A stretch of 64,000 nucleotides of DNA, taken from contig JAJUBI010000006.1 in the NCBI GenBank assembly GCA_022419385.1, forward strand, positions 4,030,001 through 4,094,000. The letters are read 5' to 3'. The position numbers were made by a program, and so were the translations under genes. The DNA comes from Paraconiothyrium sp. Pb-2020 (lineage: Eukaryota; Ascomycota; Dothideomycetes; Pleosporales; Didymosphaeriaceae). Below the pieces are notes generated by a model. The model saw nothing but the letters and a program-made list of their open reading frames with translations, had not been told where the DNA came from and ran no database searches. Shown here one piece after another: positions 44,415 through 55,339 of this stretch. The number at the start of each line of letters is the position of its first letter. Positions within the stretch are counted from its first letter, which is position 1.

Positions 44415-44717
44415 TCTGGTGGCTTGTAAGCTTCAAGAAGGGACTGCTGGATTGCAAGGCCAAATCTTACGTGATGTGTTGTGGGCGCACGATTGGGATG
44501 GAGGATGCTTGTCTGGAAATCTTTCGGCGCGAGTTCGAGAATCTTGGTGCACGGACCAACAACGGTCACTTCATCTAAGCAACAGTTACAACGTCCCATC
44601 CATCAATTGCATTCACAATACATTCTTTAAGTTTCTTACTTCTCTCTGTACAATAATTCTTGACTTGTGAAGCATCTTCCCAGAGATTCTCTTGAAACTT
44701 CCAGACCCTGCGCGCCA
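44415..44717. promoter_or_regulatory. Shared divergent promoter of uL10m and mitochondrial ProRS
   Basis: 303 bp between two outward-reading genes of mitochondrial translation. No TATA box stands out near either ATG. The short distance suggests shared regulation (inference). Confidence 0.45.
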
Positions 44718-46649
44718 ATGAGAGCGCATATCTGGAGAAGCGCGCATCGAGCGAGTCTAGTAACCAGACCGAATAACAATGTTCGCTTCTTAGCAGTAAG
44801 CTATTGCTTTAACCTGTAATATTCGCAGCAAATGTTTGCTAATTCTATCTACAAGACCGACTCAAGAAACCGACTTTCCAAGTTCTGGGCCCCAACAGGA
44901 GTCATATCTGCTCAGGATGGAGAGCAGGGTTAGTAACGCAAAATAGTTTACTGAGGGCTTTACTAACACATATATAGATGACTCGCACAACCTACTTCTC
45001 AAAGGCGGATTCCTCAGACAGGTACATAATTTCAAACCATCACAGTCAGGACAACAACTAATCACGTGTAGGCTCACTCTGGAGTCTTCCATCTCCTACC
45101 CCTAGGACTACGCGTACAGAACAAGCTCGAGTGTCTAATAGACAAGCACATGTCCTCTATTGGCGCGTCAAAGGTTTCATTATCCCACATCAGCACAGAA
45201 GAGCTTTGGAAACAAACAGGTCGATATTCCAGCAACTCCGAGCTCCTCCGCATAAACGACCGCAGAGAATCTGGATTCCTCCTTGCACCCACACACGAAG
45301 AGGAAATCACAGCTTTAGTAGCCAGCATGGTACATTCGTATAAAGACCTCCCATTGCGACTTTACCAGACCGGAAGGAAGTACCGAGACGAAAAGCGGCC
45401 GCGACAAGGCCTTCTCCGGGCAAAAGAGTTTATGATGAAGGACCTCTACACTTTCGATTCCTCACATGACGCCGCACTCAAAACATACGCAGAAGTCCGC
45501 CAGGCCTACACCAACCTCTTCGACGAACTCAAGTTGCCCTACCTAGTAGCCGACGCAGACTCCGGCAACATGGGCGGCAAGCTCAGCCACGAGTACCACT
45601 TTGTCTCACCAAAAGGCGAGGACAATGTCTGGTCGTGCAGCTCCTGCAGCTACGTCGCGAACGAGGAGCTCGTCGAGAAGCCAGTCTTCGAGACAAACTT
45701 GGACGAGATCGACGTACCAGGAGAGCCTTTACCGCCGCTTGTCTTTACGGGCATCAGCATGGACAGAGAAACAGCTATTCACATCGTTATTGCTCGGCCA
45801 CCAGACCTACGGGATAGCACAATATCCTGGGACCGTATATCATCCTTCGTCAACCTGCACGCCGTGAAGCGAATGTACCCAGATCTCGACACCGGAATCG
45901 AAGCCGCAACCCTTCAGAAGCTTCTTCCGTCTACAAACGAACACAAGATCCTCTGCTCACCCTCACTTCCCGAGCTTGCGAAAACCACATCAGGAGTCCT
46001 AGACGCCATAAAGGAAGCGTACACACGCTCAGAACACCGGCAGAAAGCTTCCTTCGACACGGAGAAGGATTGGCGTAGACGGGTTAAAGAAGCAGACGTA
46101 TCCATCACCCGCTCCGGCGACGCCTGTCCCCGCTGCGAGACAGGCAAGCTAGACGTCCAGAAAGCTATCGAAGTAGGCCACACGTTCCACCTCGGCACGC
46201 GCTACTCCGACCCCCTCTCCGCACTCGTCGCCGTCCCTCACTCGACACAGAAGGAAGCAATACACATGGGCTGCCATGGCATCGGTGTCTCCCGCCTCAT
46301 CGGCTCTATCGCTTCGCTGCTTTATGACTCGGCGGGCTTGAACTGGCCGCGCGCTGTGGCGCCGTTTGAAGCTATTGTGGTTACGTCTCCGCAGGTAGCT
46401 GAAGAGGATAGTGTAGGAATCTATGATCAGCTAAAGGGGATCGATGCGGTACTTGACGATCGTGAAGGCAAGAATCTTGGGTGGAAGCTAAGAGATGCTG
46501 ATCTAATCGGGTATCCGGTTATTGTGGTGTTAGGAAAGTCGTGGAAGGAGGGGAAGGCCGAGGTGCAGTGCCGGCGGTTGGGTGTGAAGAAGGTTGTTGA
46601 ACGAGGGCATATAAGACAGGAGGTGGAGCGGCTGCTGAAGCAGCTTTGA
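44718..46649 (+). CDS. AIM10: Mitochondrial prolyl-tRNA synthetase
   Basis: A class II synthetase charging mitochondrial tRNA-Pro. Exons 44718-44795, 44829-44928, 44978-45021 and 45072-46649; 599 residues. The ATG at 44718 gives an Arg-rich presequence (M-R-A-H-I-W-R-S-A-H-R) but needs a very short 33-nt intron (44796-44828). If that is wrong, translation starts at 44832. Motif 1 is near L-L-P-L-G-L-R-V, motif 2 is R-D-E-K-R-P-R-Q-G-L-L-R, and motif 3 is G-C-H-G-I-G-V-S-R-L-I-G. The Cys pair C-P-R-C lies in the inserted region, and the C-terminal anticodon-binding domain ends in R-L-L-K-Q-L. The layout is the bacterial-like one expected for organelles. Confidence 0.94.
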
Positions 46650-47266
46650 GCGTACGGGGCTGAACGTCGCATTGTCTGCTGAAAGATGGCCTGACATGTG
46701 GCTGAGTCACTGTTTTTTGGGGTCACTCCTCCGCGCTGCCGATGTACTGCATTTGTTGTACGATATTTGTTAGACGGTATAATATCATATTTCCATGTTT
46801 ACGACGGGAAAATGTACAATAGGAACCGTCAAATACCCCCCTTTTCACACTGTCTTGCGCAAAGTATTAGCTTTCTTTATGCATGTTGTAGAACATAAAA
46901 GATGGCGTCAGGCATTGATAGCCTGTATTATGCACAGTTGAGAACCACCTGATACTATTCACTTCTACATATACCTCGAAATCAGGCTTCAGCTAGTGTG
47001 CAAACATAGTGCAGTAGTAACCTTATACCGAGTGAGAGATCATAAACCGGCATAGAACCACTTTTCCAACTGATCTTCTCCCAAATATACACAAGCCATA
47101 ATTGATCACACTACACCACCATCTCGTGCCGTTTTCGATCCTCTCGATGTGGTGGCAGCCCTGGATCATCACAAAATCCCAAGACGTTTGGTGATCCTCC
47201 GCTTCTCACCCATTGCTTTGGACGACTGAGTAAATGTGAAAGGGCCAGCAACTATCTATACACTGC
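46650..47266. other. Convergent intergenic region
   Basis: 3' flanks of ProRS and of the RGG protein gene. It is AT-rich, and no gene is seen. Confidence 0.5.
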
Positions 47267-49602
47267 TTAGATCAGACTTTCTTGGTGCTGTGTCGGAACA
47301 CGAGGCGGCGGTTGGATGGCGGGAAAATCTGGTATCAGAGCACCATCAGACTGATAAATCACTTGCGAGAGCTCCATGAGCTTGATCATCATGAGACGGA
47401 TGCCGTCGCGTGGAAGCGGCTTGCCATGCTCATCCAATCTCTGTGGTTCGTCCAGTGCAGTCCATTCAGCAGGGAAGAGCCCGTCGTCAGGGAGGAAGGT
47501 GCTCAAGGTGTCTCCCCATGAAGCGCGTTCTCCGGGCCGGAGCTGCTCAACTGTTGCGAGGTGAGTTCGCCAGTCGCTGTGATAGACATTGAGACCCCAG
47601 CAGGGAACTGTCTTACCCGGATACCACATCGAAATGACATCAACCCTATAGCCGGTCTTTCTGATGCCGAACGTGTGTATCTTGTCCAGGCGACCCCTCA
47701 AGAGCTTCAACGAATTTTTGGAACCGGCGGTGAAATCCGCGAAAAGCTCCTTCGATGCGATGTCGTAGCCCGGCTTGAGGCAGGTCTGGTCGGCAAAACG
47801 GCGAAGGGCAGTTGGAACGACTGCTTTGCTGACAGGGGTCATAGAGGTCAAGCTAAACTGCCATCCTTTGCTCCTGTGCACTCGTCAGCGCATGCTCCAG
47901 GGAGGAGGCGTGCTAAAGGCATATCGACAGAGTATGAGACTCCAATCCATAAGGGGAAAAGATGTTCTCGCACTCCTTCTCCGTGACGGTAGTTGTCACT
48001 TACTCTCCCAACTCTAGAAGCTTTATGTCAATATTCTCCTTGGGCCCTGTATCTCCTAGACCCAAACGATAAAACTTGACATACTCCTTCTCATACATGC
48101 CATCCTCGTCCACAGTCCAGTGCACTTGCACAACATAATCAGACGATGTGGATTGAGAAGTGTTTGGATCTCTGAAAACCCAGGTCCCGCGAAGTGTGCA
48201 TCTCGTCTCGGACAGCGCATCTGGCTTGTTGGCGAAACCGAAGCCGGTACCATTCGCGGTAGGCTCAAGTAGATGTTCCGCAGCAACTATGCGCTCCAAG
48301 AGTTGTTCCCCTCCTTCGTCATCTACAAGCCTACGCACGATTTAGCGTGGCCGATGGGGTAGCGAGGTAACACGTACCAGTTTTTGACGACGCAGTCCAT
48401 ATCATGCCTATTGATGATATCATCCAAGAAGTCTTCCGTGGGTTGCTTTGTGCCAATGCTCGAGACTTTTTGTTTCAAGGCAAGGCAGCCGAGACGAATG
48501 GATAGGTCATAGGAACCTTTTTCGTACCGAGCGATATCGAGAGCTCGCTGGAGTTCAGTCTGTATATCGTAGTGATCATGAGGCTGAAGATCTTGCCAGT
48601 ATTCACCAGGTTGACTGCTCGTCATGGCGCAACGAATGAGGCGAGGAGCTACGGGATGTGTGTCGCGATCGGGCCACCAAGCTCCTACTTTCTCGAAGAG
48701 TACACCATCTTTTGAACCCTCTCTCTTGTCCAGTAGCGTGTACTTTGGATACACAACCTTGCTGTCAGTCATCGCCCGCACTTTCTCGATGAGTACCTTG
48801 AGACGCTGTTCAGCTGCTCGAGCGCGCAATATATCAGATCCGCGTATCTCTAGCTGCTTCAATCCCACTATCAAACTGTCAGCGATCCGAGATATCTCGA
48901 TTTGAGTGGCACTAGGAGCATACCGGCTCGGATGAACACTTCCTCGTCCATACGTATGGGGTCAAGCTTTGCTAGATTGGCACCGAAAGCGTCCTTCATC
49001 GACAAATTCGTTTCCAACAAATCACTCGGCCACTCAACGGTGATCTGGAGGTACTTAGTATATGGACATTGAAGACAACAAACACGCTAATTTACCATTC
49101 TCTTATAGGTTTCGGTCTCTTCCTCATTCATGTCTTCGGTGAACCTTTTCTTTCGCACCATCTCCTCCTGCTTGAGGTGCTCCTGGGACCAATTCTTCGG
49201 TATGTGAGCCTGGATCTTTGCCCATGCTGTGGTTTCCGAAGTCTTTGACACAGAGTAACGTATCCATTCCTCGATCTTCTGAGCAGCATTGTCTAGATTC
49301 CCAGTTGTCCCGAAGATTTCGAACCTCGTAATGATGAGTCGCTCGGGGCCATACTCGGGTTTAGGGATGACCTCACACCCCGTTTCGCTCTTCCAGAAGG
49401 CAACAAGTCGTGCACGTTCTGATTCCTTCGGCTGGCGTCGAAACTCCGGCGGTACCCCGATAACACGGTTTGGTGCGCGCTTGCCGTGTTGGTTATTGTT
49501 TTCAGTCGACTGCCCGCGGCCTCGATAGGTACCGCGTCCCCTTGGGCCTCGTTGGCCGCCACGCGAAGCAGTGCCCCGTGATGGGCTGCCTTGTGCACGC
49601 AT
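47267..49602 (-). CDS. Conserved-type fungal protein with RGG-rich N terminus, function unknown
   Basis: Exons (minus): 49602-49096, 49044-48924, 48867-48378, 48330-48004, 47873-47267; 683 residues. Residues about 8-30 are Gly/Arg-rich (R-G-G-Q-R-G-P-R-G-R-G, T-Y-R-G-R-G), a pattern usual in RNA-binding or methylated proteins. A basic segment and R-L-I-I-T-R-F-E-I-F-G-T-T-G-N-L-D-N-A follow, which could be a KH-like fold (weak). The rest is a long alpha/beta region with no catalytic motif I know; it ends in a Pro/Gln-rich tail. All four introns restore a continuous frame. I do not recognise the family with certainty. Confidence 0.75.
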
Positions 49603-51167
49603 TTAGCTCGAACGCTCCGAGTCCGGGTGGTCTGTGAAGTATTAACTATAATTAGAAAATGGATAGCCGTGCACCTGCGCTCAAAGAGTTATAGTTTCGA
49701 TAAGCTTTCGTGTGTATCGTACTGATGTTGGGAACCAGAACTCTGACTGCTTGCATGCAGATGTACCAAGATTGACGGCGACGCGGGCAGGAAGGCGCGA
49801 TGGCGCTGCCGATGGAGGCGAGTTTGATATCGGCAATTGCCGCGATTTCGGTTCGATGAGTCGGCGGTGTAACGATGAAAATGCCGCTTGATCGAGTGGC
49901 CTGACGTGGCTGAAAGGGAGACACTGAAGGACGAACGGCGACAAACCAGTCGTCACGGTGTAGTGCAACACCACTGCGGTGAAGCGGAACCTGATACGAG
50001 AACCGGACTGCTTACAGCCCTCGATAGTGGTTGTTGTGATCACCGGGACGCTTTGGATTTGAGGTTCATATACCCGAAGACGAGAAAGCTTGTATTGACA
50101 AACGTAGTGAAGCCATGCGACAATCGGTCGAGTATAACAGTGATCGTGCAGCTGGCTTGTAGGGTGGTAGTCGACCAGGCTGCCTGGGTTACAAGGAGCA
50201 GGAATCGCCTGCCATGCCCTCGCGGAAATTGCCAGTGAAGCAGCGCGACTTTCGCTTCGGTATTGTGGAAGTCGCTCCCCGTATGTGCGCTTCACGTCAC
50301 GCTTCCATATACGGAGCCATACTACACCATATGCATGATGCTTCAAAGGCAACAAAGCCGTAGCAGCTTCGCCTCTTTGCTTAGATGTGACTTCGCTATC
50401 GATGCGTTAAACCGGCAAGCAGTCAAGCTAGGAGCTACTCGATGTGGAGAACCATGCATCAACACACGCAGTCCTCAGTCGTGGCTAAACACCAGATCGT
50501 TTCATCTCTTACTCTTGCTTGCAGACCTTTCCGATCATTGATTCAAGAAAGAGGGTATATGTTGAAATAGGTAGACTTGTAGAGACGCAGGAAAGAGCGA
50601 ATAAGACTGTAACAAGAGACCGCGAGGTAGTTTATAGAATGACCAAGTGCCCATCGAGACGGATAGAATAAAGCAGATGAACAAGGAAAATCACGTCATT
50701 AAGAATAGACAGGTCAGAGTGAAGGTATAAGAAAAAAAGACCATCAATTGATGAGAGAAGATGCCAACTGTGATACTCCTGGAGTCGACAACAGTGAAGC
50801 ACAGTACTGCTTCATAGTCTCTCATTTCGGCACATTCATCTCAGAGCTCGAGGTATGTTCTGAGCCGTAAATCCCAACGGTATAGGCGATTCCAATGATT
50901 GTTCTATAAGTCAAGGCTTGTTGTTTGTCAATCGCTTTATTGTGAGGTTTAAGGCGCTGAGTCAGCCGAAAGCGCAGAGGTGCACGAGCCATCTCCGACG
51001 ATTTTCTAAGGAACCATCACTGTGTCGACCATTGAAGCATCTCACGCCGTACGGCCCATTCATTGGCGTGCAGACATTCAAATCAGCCAATCGAGCGTCG
51101 CGTACGTTCGTATCCAGACCGTATCCCTTCATTCACTCCTTGGGCGAATCGCCCGACCTCGCCCAGG
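49603..51167. other. Intergenic region, 1.6 kb
   Basis: Lies between the divergent RGG-protein and uL23m genes. The short open frames at 49681-50355 (minus) and 50918-51244 (plus) have no domain; the second overlaps the uL23m leader. Confidence 0.45.
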
Positions 51168-51905
51168 ATGGATCTTGGTCCCGTTTCCAAGAAGATTGTA
51201 GCATTCGGCAGCAAGCAGGTCTTCCTGTACGTAACCACTTATGATTCAATTCGTATCTGCTAACCCGGATCCAGGCCCAAGTTCACTGTCGCCCTGATTC
51301 GCACGCCCAACCTCTCCCCTTACCATGCGAAGTTCCGCGTCCCCCTCAACTTCTCAAAGTACGACCTCCGCGATTACCTTTACCACGCCTACAACGTCAA
51401 AGTCCACAGCATCCGATCTCTCGTCAAGCAGCTGCCCGTGCGCGACACGGTCAAACAACCCCGCCACTGGTTCCGCCCAGAAAACGAGAAGTATATGACA
51501 GTGGAGATGGAGAAGCCGTTCGTCTGGCCAGAAAACCCAGAGAGCTGGGAGCCGTGGGGACGAAAGGAGAAGGAATCGGCAGTTATCAACAGCAGGGCTT
51601 ACCAGGGTGTAAAGTCTCCTCGTGATCAGAGGATGGATGCAAACACACTGAGACACCAGGCTTTGAACCTGCTGAGGAAGGAACCTGTACCGCAGGCTAA
51701 GGCAAAGAAGGACGTGAAAGAGAAGGCGACTGAGAACACCGCACGGAAGTCGGCAACGCCGAAGAAATTGGACGAGGACGTCTTGAGGAGATGGGAGGAG
51801 CAAAGGACTCCTCAGATCCTAGGTTCCGAATTACTGGACTCGAAGAACTGGGCCAGCCTCCGGCAACAAAAACCCACAGCACGAACGGAAAAGGCTTCGC
51901 AATAG
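51168..51905 (+). CDS. MRP20: Mitochondrial large-subunit ribosomal protein uL23m
   Basis: Exons 51168-51226 and 51275-51905; 229 residues. After M-D-L-G-P-V-S-K-K-I-V-A-F-G comes the L23 core: K-F-T-V-A-L-I-R-T-P-N-L-S-P-Y-H-A-K-F, then K-Y-D-L-R-D-Y-L-Y-H-A-Y-N-V-K-V. L23 sits at the exit tunnel rim, where nascent chains emerge. The charged C-terminal extension (R-K-E-P-V-P onward) is typical of fungal mitoribosomal versions. The intron joins V-F-L with P-K-F in frame. Confidence 0.92.
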
Positions 51906-52440
51906 TCTCAGCAGAAACGTTGGCTTGCACACCCGTGAGGCGGTCTTCCCGGATCGGCGTCTAGACTACTCTGTCAAGGAGACCGCGAGCTTGTACATTC
52001 GAATGTAATATATTGTGTTGAAAGCAAGCGGCAAGACGATGTTGAATATGTGGATATACTCAATGTAGGAATACAATCATTCGTCGAGTTCAATGTCATG
52101 GTTCTTGATCGTCGGTATGCGTGTCCCACGCGCGGAATAGTTTACTACGTATATTCCTCATCTACCGCGCAGCCATCTTTGCCATACAGTTCAAGGCTGA
52201 CATTATTGTGTTGCCCAATTTCTCATGAGATGGATTCGACCAAAACGATTCATGCCTATCGCCTGAGGAGCGCCCTTTCAGGGTCGCTAACCAAACAACT
52301 TATACCGTCATTTCGACTCATCCAGACCCACATTCTCCGAACTCCAGTACTACATTTGCAACCACATTTCGAACATATTATATCGCCGTCCCCTCGCATT
52401 CTCTATATTAGATGATTCTCTGTACTTTGATAGCTGCATA
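51906..52440. other. Intergenic spacer
   Basis: uL23m 3' flank and promoter of the PRISE-like gene. No gene seen. Confidence 0.5.
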
Positions 52441-53657
52441 ATGTCGCACGCCCTCGTAATTGGCGCCTCGGGCCTCATCGGCTGGGCAGTCGTCGACCAA
52501 CTGCTCCACTGCTATCCCTCGCCCAATACCTTCTCAAAAGTCAGCGCGCTGGTGAATAGGCCTCTAAAGCTAGAAGATTCATTTTGGCCTGTCGAAGGCA
52601 AGGAGAAAGAGTTAGATCTGATATCCGGCGTAGACTTAACAAGTGGTGATGAGGAAGTCGAAAGAATGTTGCAAGAAAAGGTAAACGGAGTGGAGAACGT
52701 GCGCTATGTGTTTTATTTCGGTACGCCGCTCGTGTTTTATAAAATCTTGCAATGACGCTGAGAACAATTGCCACAGCATTCAAAGAAGTCCTCAGCAGCC
52801 CAGAAGAGGAAGTCCGCACCAACGTCTCCATGATGCGCCGCCTCGTGCGCGCACTCAAGCACCTCTCCCCGTCTTTTCTATCCAACGGCTTCTTGGTTTA
52901 TCCCGGCGGCACTCGAGGCTACGGGATATATCGTCCAGGAGGCATCTTCAGTGCTCCGTTGACGGAGTCCATGGCAGACACACTACCACCCGACTACGCG
53001 CAAACGGTGGCGTATCCACAATATCGCGCAATGCTGGCCTCGGAAAGCGCCGGGCAATCCTGGTCCTGGTGCGAGCTCTGTCCCGACGCAATCATCGGGT
53101 TCACGCCCAACGGCTCGGGGTACTCGCTCGCAGGGCACTGGGCGGTGTATCTGTATGCGTGGAAGCTTGTGCATGGGGAAGGGTCGGAGGTACCGTTTCC
53201 AGGAACGAAGGAAGGATACGACGCGTTGTATACGGAGACGAGTACGAGAGTGCTAGCAAGAGCTGCCATATACGCGGCACTGCATCCAGCTACTTTCAAA
53301 GAAAGGGTCTTTAATGTGGCTGATTCGGTAGAGCCGGGACGGATGCGGGATAGATGGCCTGAGATTGCGGCTTGGTTTGGGCTGAAGGGTGTACAGCCGC
53401 ATATTACGGCGAGTGTGAAGGATCCTAAGCCGAGTGATTTTATTAAGGAGCATGAATACCGGTTGAGAGAGGCCGGAGACAAGGGTGTCTCGATCTGGAA
53501 TGCGCAGCAATTGGATAGCTATGGGTATTGGTTGACATTCGACCGCCATCTCAGTCTAGAGAGGTTGCGAAAGGCGGGTTTTACAGAAGAAAGACCGCCG
53601 CGGGAGGGATGGGAAGAGGCCTTTGACATGTTTAAGAAGGCGGGCATGGTGGGGTAG
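52441..53657 (+). CDS. PRISE-like short-chain dehydrogenase/reductase
   Basis: Exons 52441-52720 and 52777-53657; 386 residues. The nucleotide-binding loop G-A-S-G-L-I-G lies at residues 8-14. The intron joins V-F-Y-F with A-F-K-E-V-L in frame. N-V-S-M-M-R-R-L-V-R-A-L and the C-terminal S-L-E-R-L-R-K-A-G-F-T are typical of fungal members of the progesterone-5-beta-reductase/iridoid-synthase-like family. These reduce activated C=C bonds with NADPH; several fungal ones belong to secondary-metabolite clusters, but nothing beside this gene suggests such a cluster. The catalytic Tyr is not certain here: the region S-N-G-F-L-V-Y-P-G-G-T-R-G-Y-G-I offers two candidates. Confidence 0.82.
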
Positions 53658-53780
53658 AACGTAAAACGCAGCATGTTGTGATCAACAACCGGCGATATGT
53701 TCTTCCAAATGGTCTCCTAGGGCAACTTTAACCCTTTTGAATTTCCAGGAGTACTGTCCGGTACTTTAGGCTGCACAACG

Positions 53781-54831
53781 TCAGCTAATCGCAGCAGCCT
53801 TGCGCTTCCCGTTGGTCGCTTCTGAACAGCTGGTGTCATCCTCTTTGGACTGTTCTATGCTCTTGGAGGGTTTGCTCCCGATACTAAGCTTTTGCTTAGG
53901 CTTCAGCCACCCGTCGAGCTTGTTTTTCTGACGCCCTGCTTTTTCCATCTTACTCATCGCTTCGAGCTTCTTTTTCGTCGGGGCGGGCTCTTGTATCTTC
54001 GTATACGTCCCTCCGCACTCAGCCTCGTGTCTTGCCCACCATGAATCGTACTTCCCTGGCGGCCGGTTCATGCTACGTTTGACAAGACCAAAGTATGGTG
54101 GCTGATCTTTGCAAGACCCCGAGCATAGCCAGACGTGCGTTCTGTAACTATCCTATGTTGTACGATGAGTACGTGTCTAGAAAATACAGTCATCGGGTGT
54201 ATACTGACCACTTCATCATGGAATGTGTGGAAGATGGTGATCTCGTAGTTGCCGTGAGAGTTGATAGCGTCGGCCAGTAGCTGGAAGCCTTCACCATGGC
54301 CGGTACCGTCGTCACCACGTGAATGTCGCCACGAAGTCGTGATGAAGAAGTAAGCGTGAATAGCTTCATGCAACAATGTGTTGATAGTGTCGGACCTGGG
54401 TCGGTATTGCAGTAGGGGCGTGCTCATCTTTAGGCGAATCCTCGTGAATTTCCCGGTTGCTGGATCCTTGGAGAGCTCACACATTCCGGCGCACCTAATG
54501 CAGGTCAGGAAGGTGGTCAGAAAACACCAAAAATTGCACGTTGTGCATGACAGAGGATGTAAGCTGCAGGAAGCACAGCCGTGTATGTTTGTTAAATAAC
54601 GATCGCTTACAGGGTCAAACGGGGCGACCAGAGCACCTCGACTCGAGGGAGTAGAAGCCTCCGGAAATACAGTACATTGTAGTAACCGAAGAGTTCGTGA
54701 ATATCGACGAAAGGTTCGCCGTCGCGCAATATCGCGTTGATGGCTTGCAGTGCCTGCTGCTGCTCGGCAGAGGGGTTCTCAAGGGTCCCAATCGCCTGGA
54801 GAGCGGCATCCTCGTCTGTAACAACGGGCAT
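53781..54831 (-). CDS. SprT-family zinc metalloprotease (Spartan-like)
   Basis: Exons (minus): 54831-54611, 54494-54209, 54152-53781; 292 residues. The SprT domain has the zinc site H-E-A-I-H-A-Y-F-F followed by G-H-G-E-G-F, preceded by the domain start F-V-D-I-H-E-L-F-G-Y-Y-N. A zinc-ribbon segment follows (W-L-C-S-G-S-C-K, H-E-A-E-C-G-G-T-Y). Metazoan Spartan and its fungal relatives cut proteins crosslinked to DNA so that replication can pass. The Lys-rich C-terminal tail could bind DNA; I see no clear SHP or PIP box. The second intron starts GTCAGT, a weaker donor than others here, but it restores the frame. Confidence 0.88.
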
Positions 54832-55339
54832 GTTTTGATCCTTGTAGCGTCATTTAAGATTGGCATCGCCCGCTGTCTCGGGCATCGAAGATGGAAGTTC
54901 GCGGTTCGGGACGAGTGAATGGCTTGCAACGGGAGACAGGGGTCGTAAGGCTGGCTAGCGCCAGATTGCAGGGAGGCGAGGCGTGTTCGCTGGGCTGCAA
55001 TTATGCTCGCACGTTGTTTCGAAGGCCACGGGTGAATTCGACCCCTTGGCCGCCCTTGCTTTAATGATAACACTCCCCGACACTTACCCAACGCTGTCTA
55101 CTTGATTCCATTGCCTGCAGGTCGTGCGCTGGAACAGCTCAGAAGCGCAGCGAAGCTTATACACAAACACGATCATCGCCTCCCCTGCCCATGACGCATA
55201 CTGCTCCACATGCACAACATTCCACGCCCACACAATTCGACCGCGCCGCGCACCCCTAACAACACCACAGCTGCACACACGCGTCTAAGAGTCCTAAGCA
55301 GCCGCCGAATGCGGACCTTCGCCGGCGAATTCGACTGAG
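54832..55339. promoter_or_regulatory. Divergent promoter region of the Spartan-like and TBC genes
   Basis: 508 bp between outward-reading genes, CA/CG-rich near the TBC start. No TATA box stands out. Confidence 0.4.
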
